Below the pieces are notes generated by a model, which saw only the letters and a list, made by a program, of their open reading frames with translations, was not told the origin of the DNA and made no database searches. The position numbers were made by a program, and so were the translations under genes. A stretch of 64,000 nt of DNA from Viridibacillus arenosi (GTDB lineage Bacteria; Bacillota; Bacilli; Bacillales_A; Planococcaceae), in assembly GCF_001955655.1 (NCBI RefSeq), contig NZ_MSPW01000004.1, positions 186,001 to 250,000 on the forward strand. The letters are read 5' to 3'. Below are positions 33,175 to 42,324 of this stretch, piece by piece; position 1 is the first letter of the stretch; each line of letters begins with the position of its first letter.

Positions 33175-33244
33175 ATATTACGCTAGGATTGTTTTTGGAC
33201 AAACGGCCTTGAAATGCATTTTCAACTAAGACCAGAGACGTAGA
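33175..33244 (-). promoter_or_regulatory. Promoter and operator-like region of the lia/psp operon
   Basis: On the minus strand TTGTCC (33197-33202) and TAATAT (33175-33180) are separated by 16 bp, just upstream of the LiaI-like gene. Immediately upstream are a palindrome TTGAAA-TGCAT-TTTCAA (33209-33225) and TACGTCTCTGGTCTTA, an imperfect repeat in the place where LiaR binds in B. subtilis. Assignment to LiaR is by position. Confidence 0.5.
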
Positions 33245-33317
33245 AATTACTAGTTATGCTTCTAACAAGTCGTTTCTAGAGTGAAATGCTATACTAACAG
33301 GAATAAGGAGGGGTTTT

Positions 33318-34406
33318 ATGGGTAAAAGAATTGGGTTTGGCTTAATCGCGTTTCTACTATATAATTCAATAGTTTTTTATTTAGGCTGGAATGTCTATAC
33401 ATGGCTCCATGTGACTTTTTCTTTTGAGGGACCAGTCGTTTTTGGAGTGATTTGGGCAATAATGGCTTATAGCATTATGATTGAACGCATTCATCATAAA
33501 CTACGTATATTTAAAATTATTGGGAGCTATTGGATGATTGTTATTCAGTATGGTTTGTTGTTATTCCCAATCGCGAATTTACTTGTATGGCTTTTGCCAG
33601 GCACACTAAAATGGGTGGGTTATGTTGTTGCCGTATTATTACTCATCATTGTAGCTTTCGGTAGCTATATGGCGTACTCACCAGTTGTAAGAAATCTTAC
33701 GATTAAAATTCAAAAAGCTAATCCAGTACAAAAGCCATTAAGAATGGTTATAGGCTCAGACTTTCACTTAGGCATTTTATCGAATAAAACCCATTTAGAA
33801 CGTTTTGTGAAATTGTCTAATGAAGCAAAACCAGATGTTGTCTTTCTAGTTGGAGATTTAGTTGATGATGATCCCATTTGGTATGTGGAGTATGGGATGA
33901 GTGAAGTGATGAAGCAATTGAAAAGTACATATGGTGTATATGGCGTTTTAGGTAATCATGAATATTATGGACGTAAAATTCCATTATTTGTTCATGAAAT
34001 GGCTGAATCTGGCGTAAACATTTTACAAGATGAAACAATTCTAGTGGCAGATTCGTTTTATGTTACAGGAAGAGAAGACAAAACTAATGCGGATCGAGCT
34101 TCGCTAGAAACGTTAGCAACAACCGTTGATCACAAGTTACCTTGGATTGTAATGGACCATACGCCTACGGATATTGAAACACCAAGTAAGCTTGGTGTAG
34201 ATGTACATTTATCTGGACATACACATTTAGGACAAATGTGGCCGAATCAATACATTACACGAAAAACATTCGAACACGATTATGGTTATAAACTGAAGGT
34301 AGCAACGCATACAATCGTGTCATCAGGGTTCGGATTTTGGGGACCACCAATTCGGACGAATAGTCGTTCAGAAATGTGGGTTGTAGACGTAGAGTTTTGT
34401 AAGTGA
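33318..34406 (+). CDS. Membrane-anchored metallophosphoesterase
   Basis: A 362-residue protein: residues 1-~125 contain four hydrophobic helices, the rest is a calcineurin-like phosphoesterase with all metal motifs: SDFHLG (D-x-H, near residue 151), VGDLVDD (GD), GNHEYYG (GNH-E) and SGHTHLGQ (GH-x-H). Such YkuE/YpbG-like enzymes dephosphorylate lipids or nucleotides near the membrane. It is transcribed divergently from the lia/psp operon and lies 110 bp upstream of uppP. The position beside undecaprenyl phosphate recycling suggests an envelope role, which remains a guess. Confidence 0.88.
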   Translation: MGKRIGFGLIAFLLYNSIVFYLGWNVYTWLHVTFSFEGPVVFGVIWAIMAYSIMIERIHHKLRIFKIIGSYWMIVIQYGLLLFPIANLLVWLLPGTLKWVGYVVAVLLLIIVAFGSYMAYSPVVRNLTIKIQKANPVQKPLRMVIGSDFHLGILSNKTHLERFVKLSNEAKPDVVFLVGDLVDDDPIWYVEYGMSEVMKQLKSTYGVYGVLGNHEYYGRKIPLFVHEMAESGVNILQDETILVADSFYVTGREDKTNADRASLETLATTVDHKLPWIVMDHTPTDIETPSKLGVDVHLSGHTHLGQMWPNQYITRKTFEHDYGYKLKVATHTIVSSGFGFWGPPIRTNSRSEMWVVDVEFCK

Positions 34407-34515
34407 TTTTTAACATAATGGTAAAAGTTAAACGAGGTATATTGTGGTATGATAGTTTAGCTAGAAATGGCGTGAGGATTCGGCATTTCAATTATTAAAA
34501 GAATAAGGAGATACT

Positions 34516-35340
34516 ATGGACTTTATTGAATTATTAAAGGCTCTTATACTGGGCTTAGTAGAAGGTATGACGGAGTTTGCACCAGTGTCATCTACAGGAC
34601 ATATGATCATTGTAGATGATATGTGGTTAAAAACCGAAGAATTTTTAGGAATGTATTCTGCTAATACATTTAAAATCGTCGTACAGTTAGGCTCTATTTT
34701 AGCGGTCGTCGTAGTCATGTGGAAACGATTATTAAGTTTAGTAGGACTTTATAAAATTAAAGGTCAACCAGCAAATCGTAAATTTAACTTAATACATGTT
34801 ATTGTAGGAATGTTACCTGCAGTTATTTTAGGATTTGCGTTCAAAGATTATATCGATGACTATCTATTTGGAGTAAAACCGGTTATTTTCAGCTTAGTAG
34901 CTGGCGCGATTTTAATGATTGTTGCAGATAAATTCGGGCCGAAAAGACCGACAGTTACTACTTTAGATAAAATTTCATATGGTCAAGCATTAAAGATTGG
35001 TTTAGTACAATGTTTATCATTATGGCCAGGATTTTCACGCTCAGGTGCGACCATTTCAGGTGGGGTATTATTAGGGTTAGATCATAAAACGGCAGCGGAT
35101 TTTACATTTATCATGGCAGTGCCAATTATGGCAGGGGCTAGCTTAGTATCTGTTTTGAAAAACTGGGAGTACATGTCGATGGACCATATTGGATTTTACG
35201 CAGTAGGATTCGTTAGTGCCTTTGTTTTTGCACTATTATCGATTAAATTCTTCTTAAAACTTATCGACAAAATAAAATTAACACCATTTGCCATCTATCG
35301 AATTATTTTAGCGATTGTATTAGCAATTATCGTGTTTTAA
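34516..35340 (+). CDS. uppP: Undecaprenyl-diphosphatase (UppP/BacA)
   Basis: A 274-residue membrane enzyme with about eight helices that converts undecaprenyl pyrophosphate to the monophosphate carrier for cell-wall synthesis and gives bacitracin resistance. Motifs: EGMTEFAPVSSTGHMII (residues ~16-32, with the catalytic Glu pair and S-T-G-H) and PGFSRSGATISGGVLLG (near residue 172) with the essential Arg. Its location next to the lia/psp stress operon is fitting because bacitracin induces that response in B. subtilis, although it has its own ribosome binding site AAGGAGATACT and terminator. Confidence 0.95.
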   Translation: MDFIELLKALILGLVEGMTEFAPVSSTGHMIIVDDMWLKTEEFLGMYSANTFKIVVQLGSILAVVVVMWKRLLSLVGLYKIKGQPANRKFNLIHVIVGMLPAVILGFAFKDYIDDYLFGVKPVIFSLVAGAILMIVADKFGPKRPTVTTLDKISYGQALKIGLVQCLSLWPGFSRSGATISGGVLLGLDHKTAADFTFIMAVPIMAGASLVSVLKNWEYMSMDHIGFYAVGFVSAFVFALLSIKFFLKLIDKIKLTPFAIYRIILAIVLAIIVF

Positions 35341-35348
35341 TGAAAAGT

Positions 35349-35384
35349 GAGTCTACCTTTTAAAAAAGGTAGGCTCTTTTTATT
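35349..35384 (+). terminator. Intrinsic terminator after uppP
   Basis: AGTCTACCTTTT pairs with AAAAGGTAGGCT (35350-35375, one wobble), followed by T5. Confidence 0.85.
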
Positions 35385-35471
35385 TGGGAAATTTGTATAA
35401 CGTATAGTCCTTCTCATGGAATTTTCATAATGACATGATACTATGGAAATAAAAAACGGTTGGTGAGAATA

Positions 35472-36182
35472 ATGGCTGAGCGCATATTAATCATAGAAGA
35501 TGAGGAAAAAATTGCACGAGTGTTACAACTGGAATTAGAATTTGAAGGTTATGAAACGGGAATTGCCCATACAGGAACAGATGGACTTATTTTATACCGT
35601 GAACAGCAATGGGATCTCCTACTACTGGATATTATGCTTCCAGGTTTGAACGGGCTGGATGTATTGAAGCGAATTCGTGCAACAGAATTTAATACACCTG
35701 TTATTATGCTTACTGCAAAAGGTGATGTTGAAGATAAAGTGGCTGGACTGGATCTTGGCGCTAACGATTACATGACAAAACCTTTTGAAATAGATGAATT
35801 ACTAGCACGAATTCGAGCGGCACTCCGTTTTAAACCTCAGCAAATGGAAGTTACTGTAGAACAAGATGAGTTTTTCCATGAGTATGCAGACTTGTCTATA
35901 CATGAACAGACGCGTGAAGTAAAAAGAAATGGGAAATTAATTGATTTAACACCCAGGGAGTATGAATTACTACTCTATTTAATTAAAAATCCAAAACAAG
36001 TTCTTTCACGAGAGCAAATTTTAGATGCTGTATGGGGGTTTGATTATTACGGGGATACGAATGTCGTAGATGTTTATATTCGTTACATTCGTCAGAAGGT
36101 GGATAAAGGCAGTAAACAACCACTTATTCAAACAGTCCGTGGTGTCGGTTATGTATTAAAGGAGCAGGTGAATGAAGCTTAA
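35472..36182 (+). CDS. OmpR-family response regulator (ArlR-like)
   Basis: A 236-residue regulator with receiver (IEDEEKIARVL at the N-terminus, phospho-Asp in LLLLDIMLPGLNG near residue 53, Lys in NDYMTKPFEIDELLARI) and a winged-helix DNA-binding domain (LIDLTPREYELLLYL, then VVDVYIRYIRQKVDKG, ending VRGVGYVLKE). The sequence type resembles ArlR/CssR. I use ATG 35472 with GGTGAG just upstream rather than a TTG at 35460. The stop overlaps the kinase start by 11 bp, so the pair is coupled, and two PepSY genes follow. Confidence 0.9.
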   Translation: MAERILIIEDEEKIARVLQLELEFEGYETGIAHTGTDGLILYREQQWDLLLLDIMLPGLNGLDVLKRIRATEFNTPVIMLTAKGDVEDKVAGLDLGANDYMTKPFEIDELLARIRAALRFKPQQMEVTVEQDEFFHEYADLSIHEQTREVKRNGKLIDLTPREYELLLYLIKNPKQVLSREQILDAVWGFDYYGDTNVVDVYIRYIRQKVDKGSKQPLIQTVRGVGYVLKEQVNEA

Positions 36183-37530
36183 GACTAAAATTCATGTTTT
36201 CTCGTCGCTTGTTATGTTGATTATCCTTGTACTTACGATGGTTGGAATTTACTTCTTATATGAAAAAATGGCCTATGACACAGAGTATAATCAACTATTA
36301 TCTGAGTCAACAGAACTTGTAACGTCTATTAGCCAGACAAGTAAAGTAAATGACCCAGCTACTATATTACGCGCATATATCCCTCCAAGAGGTGCAATAA
36401 GAGCCGTTGATAATAATGGTAAATCACTCGTTACGGTACAATCTACTGAAGGTATTGAGGATTATCATCCCAATATTGATGGGCATAAACGATATTCAGT
36501 GGAAAAATACGAAGGTATCCCAGTGTTATCAATGAGTATGCCTGCAATTTGGGTTGACGGTTCTGTTGTACACATACAAATGCTACAGTCCATGAAGGAT
36601 GTAGCGCGAAATTTAGAGTTGTTACGTCTTGTCTTACTTGGTGTAACAATTATTGCGACAATTCCTATTGTGCTCTCAAGTATGACGCTAGGGCGTATCG
36701 TTACTAAACCAATTCATCGGCTAATTGCAACGATGCAGGAAAGCCAAAAGTCAGGAACCTTCGAAAAAATAAATGTAGAAAATGAAGGCAGAGATGAAAT
36801 GGCTGAAATGAGTCGTACATTTAATGAGATGATGTGCCAGTTGGAGCAAAACTTTCGTAAGCAAGAGCATTTCGTTTCGAATGCATCTCATGAATTAAAG
36901 ACACCTTTAACTGTAGTTGAGAGTTATGCTCGTCTATTGAAGAGACGTGGTTTTGATAATAAAGAAGTTGCAAATGAAGCGGTACAAGCAATTTTAAGTG
37001 AATCCATTCGTATGAATGAAATGATTCAACAAATGCTTGAATTAGCCAAAAATAAAGAACAATCACCATTATCCATTGAATCAGTTGATATTTATAAAGT
37101 ATTAGAGGATACATTACATCAAATGCATCAAGCTTATGGCAGAGAATTTAACTTACTAGGTAAAGGTCCAGTTATATCGAAAACGGATGAACAAAAAATT
37201 AAACAGCTATTCTTTATTTTCTTAGAAAATGCACGCCATTATAGTGAACGTGAAATTAATGTAAGCATAGCAAAAGAGGGATCGCAATTAGTCGTTCGCA
37301 TTCAAGATTTTGGTCAAGGCATTGCCCAAGAGAATATTCCACATTTATTTGATCGTTTTTATCGTGTTAGTGAGGATCGCAATCGCAAAACCGGTGGTAC
37401 GGGTTTAGGACTAGCTATTGCACATGAGCTTGCTGAGCGTTTAGCAATTAATATTACTGTATTAAGTACGCTAGGTGAAGGAACTACAATCGTCTTGCGA
37501 TTTGAAAATAGTAATGAGGGGGAACGATGA
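36172..37530 (+). CDS. Sensor histidine kinase (ArlS-like) with HAMP domain
   Basis: A 452-residue kinase: TM1 at residues ~10-30, an external sensor of ~115 residues, TM2 at ~152-172, HAMP (TLGRIVTKPIHRLIATMQES), H-box FVSNASHELKTPLTVVESYA (phospho-His near residue 241), N-box FIFLENARHYSE and G-boxes DFGQGIAQENIPHLFDRFYR and GTGLGLAIAHELAE. It is translationally coupled to the regulator before it, and its stop codon is 1 bp from the PepSY gene start. The signal is unknown; PepSY partners suggest an envelope or protease-related cue. Confidence 0.92.
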   Translation: MKLKTKIHVFSSLVMLIILVLTMVGIYFLYEKMAYDTEYNQLLSESTELVTSISQTSKVNDPATILRAYIPPRGAIRAVDNNGKSLVTVQSTEGIEDYHPNIDGHKRYSVEKYEGIPVLSMSMPAIWVDGSVVHIQMLQSMKDVARNLELLRLVLLGVTIIATIPIVLSSMTLGRIVTKPIHRLIATMQESQKSGTFEKINVENEGRDEMAEMSRTFNEMMCQLEQNFRKQEHFVSNASHELKTPLTVVESYARLLKRRGFDNKEVANEAVQAILSESIRMNEMIQQMLELAKNKEQSPLSIESVDIYKVLEDTLHQMHQAYGREFNLLGKGPVISKTDEQKIKQLFFIFLENARHYSEREINVSIAKEGSQLVVRIQDFGQGIAQENIPHLFDRFYRVSEDRNRKTGGTGLGLAIAHELAERLAINITVLSTLGEGTTIVLRFENSNEGER

Positions 37531-37531
37531 T

Positions 37532-38221
37532 ATGCGCATTCGCGAAAAGCTATCAATACTATTCATTGTGACACTCATCATTATTGCGACGATTCTTAGT
37601 ATCATGATTTGGAATAAACTAACGAAAGAAACACCTCTTACAACTGAGGAAATTTATAATAATATTGAAACGATGTATGGAGGGGAAATTATCTCTTTCC
37701 TTACTATAAACGATCAATATCGAGTGCAGCTTCAAAGAAATAGCAAGCTTTATCAACTCGAAGTTGATGCTGAATCAGGCAAAATCTTATTGATGAAGCA
37801 GAAAAAAACAGCTGTTAAAGAAAAAATAAAATATCTACCAGAAACTGAAATACGAAAAATTATAAAAGAACAATATGACGGGAATATAAAAAAAATCTCA
37901 CTCAATACAAATAAGGAAGACCCCGTATTCCAAATAGAAGTAGTAAATGGTAAAGAGCATATTAACTTATTAATAGATGCAATTAATGGGGAAGTTTTAT
38001 CAGAAATTCAAGCAGATGCAGAGCAAGATTCTTCACTTTTATCTAAGGAACAAGTGATTACTATTGCTAAGAAAAAACTGAATGGAACTGTAGAAGAAAT
38101 TTCTTTTTACGATACGAGTGATGGCGGATATTATTTAGTGGAGATTGAAGGTAACGACAAAGATGCAGTATTTCAAATCCATGCTATTTCCGGCAAAGTG
38201 TTATCCATTACGTGGGATTAA
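37532..38221 (+). CDS. Membrane-anchored protein with three PepSY-like repeats
   Basis: A 229-residue protein with one N-terminal transmembrane helix (KLSILFIVTLIIIATILSIMI) and an external part containing about three PepSY-type units, each ending in a D-A-x-x-G-x-(I/V)-L turn (DAESGKILLM, DAINGEVLSE, HAISGKVLSI). PepSY domains are proposed to modulate secreted proteases or act as extracytoplasmic ligands. The ATG at 37532 follows GAGGGGGAACG inside the kinase gene, so it is the third gene of the RR-kinase operon. The next gene is a secreted five-repeat PepSY protein. Confidence 0.82.
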   Translation: MRIREKLSILFIVTLIIIATILSIMIWNKLTKETPLTTEEIYNNIETMYGGEIISFLTINDQYRVQLQRNSKLYQLEVDAESGKILLMKQKKTAVKEKIKYLPETEIRKIIKEQYDGNIKKISLNTNKEDPVFQIEVVNGKEHINLLIDAINGEVLSEIQADAEQDSSLLSKEQVITIAKKKLNGTVEEISFYDTSDGGYYLVEIEGNDKDAVFQIHAISGKVLSITWD

Positions 38222-38312
38222 TAATTTCTCATCAAATTCTAATCTTATTCTCCTTATTCTTTCATTTTCATTGTGTAAAGTATAAGTATCAACAAAGAGG
38301 AGGAACTTAATT

Positions 38313-39491
38313 ATGAAAAAAATGATTACAGCATTAGCAATTACGGGGTCACTTGCAGTATCTGGAGTAGTTGCGGCAGCGGGCATTCAAACTAACTCAG
38401 GTAAAATTTTATCGTCAGAAGAAATTACGAAAAAAGCACTTAGCTACGTAAAAGGTACAGTATACAAAGTAGAGTTGGACAAAGAAAAAGGTGTTCAAGT
38501 ATATGAAATTGATGTGCGAGGCAAAAGTAAAGAATACGAATTAACATTAGATGCTAAAACGGGAAAGTTACTAGAGAAGAAAACAGAGACTACAAAAGTT
38601 TCTAATTCAGTAAATAATAAAAAAGTAATTGGTTTAGCAAAAGCGAAAGAAATAGCATTGAAATCGGTTAAGGGCTCTGTAAAAAAAGCGAAGTTAGATC
38701 GTGAAGATGGTATTTACGAAATTGAAATCATTAGAGCTGGATATGAATACGATTTTGATATCAATGCGTACACAGGGAAAATTGTGAAAAAAGAAAAAGA
38801 GAGAATTTCAAAAAAAGTAGTAACTGGAAAAGTGATTGGTTTAGAGAAAGCGAAGCAAATAGCTTTAAATAATGTTGGTGGTACTGTACAAAAAGCCAAA
38901 CTAGATAAAAGTGATGGCGTATACGAAATCGAAATTATTAATGGTACAACAGAATATGATTTTGAAATCGATGCAAAAACAGGGAAAATCCTTAAAAAAG
39001 AATCAGAAGTAGCTGACGATGTAATCACAACTACTAAACCAAATACTCCTAACACTGGCGATTCAGCAAATCCTTCAACACCTGCAAAAGTAATAGGCAT
39101 TACAAAAGCCAAAGAAATTGCTTTACAAAATGTTAATGGTACAGTAAAAAAAGCAGGATATGACCGTGAAGATGGCGTATATGAATTTGAGATTTTAACT
39201 GCTGATTATGAATATGATATCGATGTCGATGCAGTAACTGGGAAAGCTATGATTACAGATAAAGAAAGAATTACAAAAGTACCAAATCCAACAACAACTT
39301 TCATCGGTGAGCAAAAAGCTTCTCAAATTGCTTTAACAAAAGCAAAAGGAACAATTACTAAAATTGAATTAGATGAAGAAGATGGCGTTTATGAAATTGA
39401 AGTAAAAGATGGCATGTATGAATACGAATTAGAAATTGACGCTAAGACTGGTGCCATTCTTGATTTCGAAAAAGAGTATGAAGACGACTAA
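38313..39491 (+). CDS. Secreted protein with five PepSY repeats
   Basis: A 392-residue protein with a Sec signal peptide (MKKMITALAITGSLAVSGVV, cleavage likely after AAA near residue 24). Five repeats of ~60 residues follow; each starts with an I-G/S-x-x-K-A-x-x-I-A-L helix and ends with an E-(Y/F)-x-(Y/F)-D/E-(I/L)-D-A-x-T-G-K turn. A Thr/Pro-rich linker (TTTKPNTPNTG) separates repeats 3 and 4. It carries no anchor, so it is released or wall-associated. Direct repeats upstream and its place after the kinase operon suggest it is a target of that two-component system. The ribosome binding site GAGGAGG is strong. Confidence 0.85.
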   Translation: MKKMITALAITGSLAVSGVVAAAGIQTNSGKILSSEEITKKALSYVKGTVYKVELDKEKGVQVYEIDVRGKSKEYELTLDAKTGKLLEKKTETTKVSNSVNNKKVIGLAKAKEIALKSVKGSVKKAKLDREDGIYEIEIIRAGYEYDFDINAYTGKIVKKEKERISKKVVTGKVIGLEKAKQIALNNVGGTVQKAKLDKSDGVYEIEIINGTTEYDFEIDAKTGKILKKESEVADDVITTTKPNTPNTGDSANPSTPAKVIGITKAKEIALQNVNGTVKKAGYDREDGVYEFEILTADYEYDIDVDAVTGKAMITDKERITKVPNPTTTFIGEQKASQIALTKAKGTITKIELDEEDGVYEIEVKDGMYEYELEIDAKTGAILDFEKEYEDD

Positions 39492-39514
39492 TCTTTAATA
39501 AAATAGTTCTTTGG

Positions 39515-39546
39515 CTACCTAAAATATAATTTTGGGTAGTTTTTTA
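39515..39546 (+). terminator. Intrinsic terminator after the PepSY gene
   Basis: CTACCTAAAA pairs with TTTTGGGTAG (one wobble) around TATAAT-type loop, then T6. Confidence 0.8.
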
Positions 39547-39736
39547 TTATTTTCATACTTAAAAACAATCCTAACCTACTGTTTTGTAAAAATAAAATAG
39601 ACTTTATAGGAAATTATAAAACATTTTTCGTAGGTCTTTTGCTTTCATTTACTTTAATTTTACGATTCTACTTGTCTGATAGGAACACAATATGTTAGAT
39701 TAGATTAATCAATAAAACACAATATATAGTATGTGA

Positions 39737-39897
39737 GCGAAAAAAGGTACCATATACGGTTTGAAAGGGAATTCGGAAGAGAAACCGAAGCTGTCCCCGC
39801 AACTGTGAATGCGGACAACTGTCAATTAACCACTGAGCAATGCTTGGGAAGGATGACAATTGGATGATGCATGAGCCAGTAGACCTGCCTTTTTCGC
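39737..39897 (+). ncRNA. Cobalamin riboswitch aptamer
   Basis: Shows the cobalamin core AACCGAAGCTGTCCCCGCAA plus CTGTGAATGCGG, and the 3' B12-box GAGCCAGTAGACCTGCC. The outer P1 stem is GCGAAAAAAGG (39737-39747) with CCTTTTTCGC (39888-39897). It precedes class I ribonucleotide reductase genes by about 190 nt, so adenosylcobalamin should turn off this B12-independent enzyme. Confidence 0.95.
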
Positions 39898-39957
39898 ATG
39901 ACGACACTTTCTTCGGGGGTTGAGGAGTTGAAGCGAGAGACTTTACATTGAACAATT

Positions 39958-39984
39958 TACTTTTGATTACAAAAGTATTTTTTT
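39958..39984 (+). terminator. First terminator downstream of the cobalamin riboswitch
   Basis: TACTTTTG (39958-39965) pairs with CAAAAGTA (39970-39977) around ATTA, followed by T7. A weak AT stem but with a very good T-run. Confidence 0.65.
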
Positions 39985-40020
39985 GTTGTGATTTCGCCTG
40001 CTTCCAATTTTAAAACCTAG

Positions 40021-40060
40021 AGCGATGGCTCTGCCGAAGAAGGCAGATTCATCGCTTTTT
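40021..40060 (+). terminator. Second terminator downstream of the cobalamin riboswitch
   Basis: AGCGATG (40021-40027) pairs with CATCGCT (40050-40056), and inside it TCTGCC pairs with GGCAGA; then T5. It ends 27 bp before the reductase ATG. Confidence 0.85.
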
Positions 40061-40086
40061 ATATTTGTAAAAAAGGAGACGACAAT

Positions 40087-42312
40087 ATGGTCCAATTAAT
40101 GACATATGAAAGAGCAATATTATTATCTCAATTAGAGGAAGAGTTTGGTAGAGAAGAAATTAGCCAGCTTATTAGAAAGTCTGAACGCTGGGAAAATAAG
40201 AATCCAGAAGGAACTGACGCTGAATGGACAAAGGCGATGAGCTTAGAAGCGTTAAGCTTTTTAGATGAAGAAGACACATATTGGACATTCGTTGCAGCTC
40301 GCTTATTATTGGCGGGTGTTTATAGAGAAGCATCTACAGTACGCCAATTAGAAGTAGGACAGGTATACACAGCATTTGCTATACAAGTTGAGAAGCTTGT
40401 CGAAAAAGGTTTATATGATCCAGCTTTAACAAAATCATATACAAAACAGGAACTTGAAGAAATTGGTCTAATGCTTGAACCTAAACGAGATGAAATCTTT
40501 ACATATATCGGATTGAAAACATTATTGGACCGTTATGTTACGCGAGATTATGACAAAACACCAATTGAATTGCCCCAAGAGCGTTGGATGATTATAGCGA
40601 TGACACTTATGCAAAATGAAAAAACAGATCGCCTTGCGAAAATTAAAGAGTCTTACTGGGCAATGAGTAATTTATATATGACGACTGCTACTCCTACATT
40701 ATCAAATGCAGGTAAAACGCATGGTCAATTATCAAGTTGCTTTATCGATACAGTAGATGACAGTTTACAAAGTATTTATGATTCAAATACTGATGTTGCG
40801 ACACTTTCGAAATTTGGCGGTGGTATCGGTGTCTATATGGGGAAAGTACGTAGTCGTGGATCATCTATTCGTGGCTTCAAAGGAGCTTCAAGTGGTGTTG
40901 TTCCTTGGATTAAACAATTGAATAATACAGCAGTATCAGTAGATCAATTAGGTCAACGCCAAGGCGCGATTGCTATTTATCTTGATATTTGGCATAAAGA
41001 TATATTCCCATTCCTTGATTTGAAATTAAATAACGGTGATGAACGTATGCGCGCACATGATATTTTCACAGGCGTTAGTTTACCTGATATTTTCATGGAG
41101 GCTGTTGAAGCACGTGAAGATTGGTACTTATTTGACCCGCATGAAATTCGCGAAGTAATGGGCTTTAATCTAGAAGATTACTATGACGAAAAACGTGGAC
41201 AAGGATCATTCCGAGAGAAATACGAAGCTTGCTTAGCGAACCCAATATTAACGCGTGAAGCTGTACCAGCAATTGATATCATGAAACGTATTATGCGTAG
41301 CCAATTAGAAACTGGTGTGCCGTTCATGTTCTACCGTGATGAAGTAAACCGTAAAAACCCAAATAAGCATGAAGGTATGATTTACTCAAGTAATTTATGT
41401 ACGGAAATTTTCCAAAACATGAGCGCTACTAAGTTCGAATCAATTACATTAGAAGATGATGTTATTGTAACGCGCCGCAAACCTGGAGATTTCGTTGTAT
41501 GTAACTTATCATCTATCAATCTTGGACGAGCTGTACCTGCTGAAGCTTTAGAAAGATTAATCCCAATTCAAGTGCGTATGTTAGATAATGTTATCGACTT
41601 AAATCGTATTCCTGTTCCTCAGGCAGAACGTACAAATGCACGTTATCGTGGTATTGGTCTTGGTACATTCGGTTGGCATCACTTATTGGCACTGAAGAGT
41701 ATTGCATGGGAATCTGAAGAGTCTGTAGAATTTGCGGACAAGCTTTACGAGCAAATTGCTTATTTAACAATACAAGCATCAATGGAATTAGCAAAAGAAA
41801 AAGGTCAATATCCATTATTTGAAGGTTCGGACTGGCAAACAGGAGAATACTTCACAAAGCGCCAATATAAAGGCGAAAAGTGGGCTACATTACAACAAGC
41901 AGTTGCTGAAAATGGTATGCGTAACGGCTATGTAATGGCTATTGCGCCGAACTCATCAACATCAATTATTGCAGGAAGTACGGCGAGTATCGATCCAATT
42001 TTCCAAAAATCGTATTCTGAAGAGAAAAAGGATTATAAGATCCCGGTAACTGTTCCTGATTTGAACCAAGAAACAACTTGGTATTACAAATCTGCTTACT
42101 TTATTGATCAAAATTGGACTTTAAAACAAAACGCAGCACGTGCTCGTCATATTGACCAAGGTATTTCGTTGAATATATATGTACAAAACACGGTAAAGGC
42201 TAAAGAATTATTAGAATTGCACTTAAATGCTTGGAAACTAGGCATTAAAACGACATACTACGTTCGCTCAACGTCGGTTGAATTATTAGAATGTGAATCA
42301 TGTGCAAGCTAG
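40087..42312 (+). CDS. Class I ribonucleoside-diphosphate reductase, large subunit
   Basis: A 741-residue catalytic subunit that reduces ribonucleotides to deoxyribonucleotides. Visible active-site parts: QLSSCFIDTVDD (reducible Cys), the N-x-C-x-E radical site as SSNLCTEI, the PNSSTS-type phosphate loop in APNSSTSIIAGSTASIDP, and the C-terminal thiol shuttle ECESCAS. No typical N-terminal ATP-cone is seen, so overall activity may not be dATP-inhibited in the usual way. It is 12 bp upstream of the small subunit and is controlled by a cobalamin riboswitch; no nrdI is adjacent, which speaks against a standard class Ib operon. The site AAAGGAGACGAC is strong. Confidence 0.92.
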   Translation: MVQLMTYERAILLSQLEEEFGREEISQLIRKSERWENKNPEGTDAEWTKAMSLEALSFLDEEDTYWTFVAARLLLAGVYREASTVRQLEVGQVYTAFAIQVEKLVEKGLYDPALTKSYTKQELEEIGLMLEPKRDEIFTYIGLKTLLDRYVTRDYDKTPIELPQERWMIIAMTLMQNEKTDRLAKIKESYWAMSNLYMTTATPTLSNAGKTHGQLSSCFIDTVDDSLQSIYDSNTDVATLSKFGGGIGVYMGKVRSRGSSIRGFKGASSGVVPWIKQLNNTAVSVDQLGQRQGAIAIYLDIWHKDIFPFLDLKLNNGDERMRAHDIFTGVSLPDIFMEAVEAREDWYLFDPHEIREVMGFNLEDYYDEKRGQGSFREKYEACLANPILTREAVPAIDIMKRIMRSQLETGVPFMFYRDEVNRKNPNKHEGMIYSSNLCTEIFQNMSATKFESITLEDDVIVTRRKPGDFVVCNLSSINLGRAVPAEALERLIPIQVRMLDNVIDLNRIPVPQAERTNARYRGIGLGTFGWHHLLALKSIAWESEESVEFADKLYEQIAYLTIQASMELAKEKGQYPLFEGSDWQTGEYFTKRQYKGEKWATLQQAVAENGMRNGYVMAIAPNSSTSIIAGSTASIDPIFQKSYSEEKKDYKIPVTVPDLNQETTWYYKSAYFIDQNWTLKQNAARARHIDQGISLNIYVQNTVKAKELLELHLNAWKLGIKTTYYVRSTSVELLECESCAS

Positions 42313-42324
42313 GAGGAACTAACG

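Noticed and set aside
39695-39955. 86-residue minus-strand ORF across the cobalamin riboswitch
   Set aside because: It is antisense to a clear riboswitch aptamer and has no family features.
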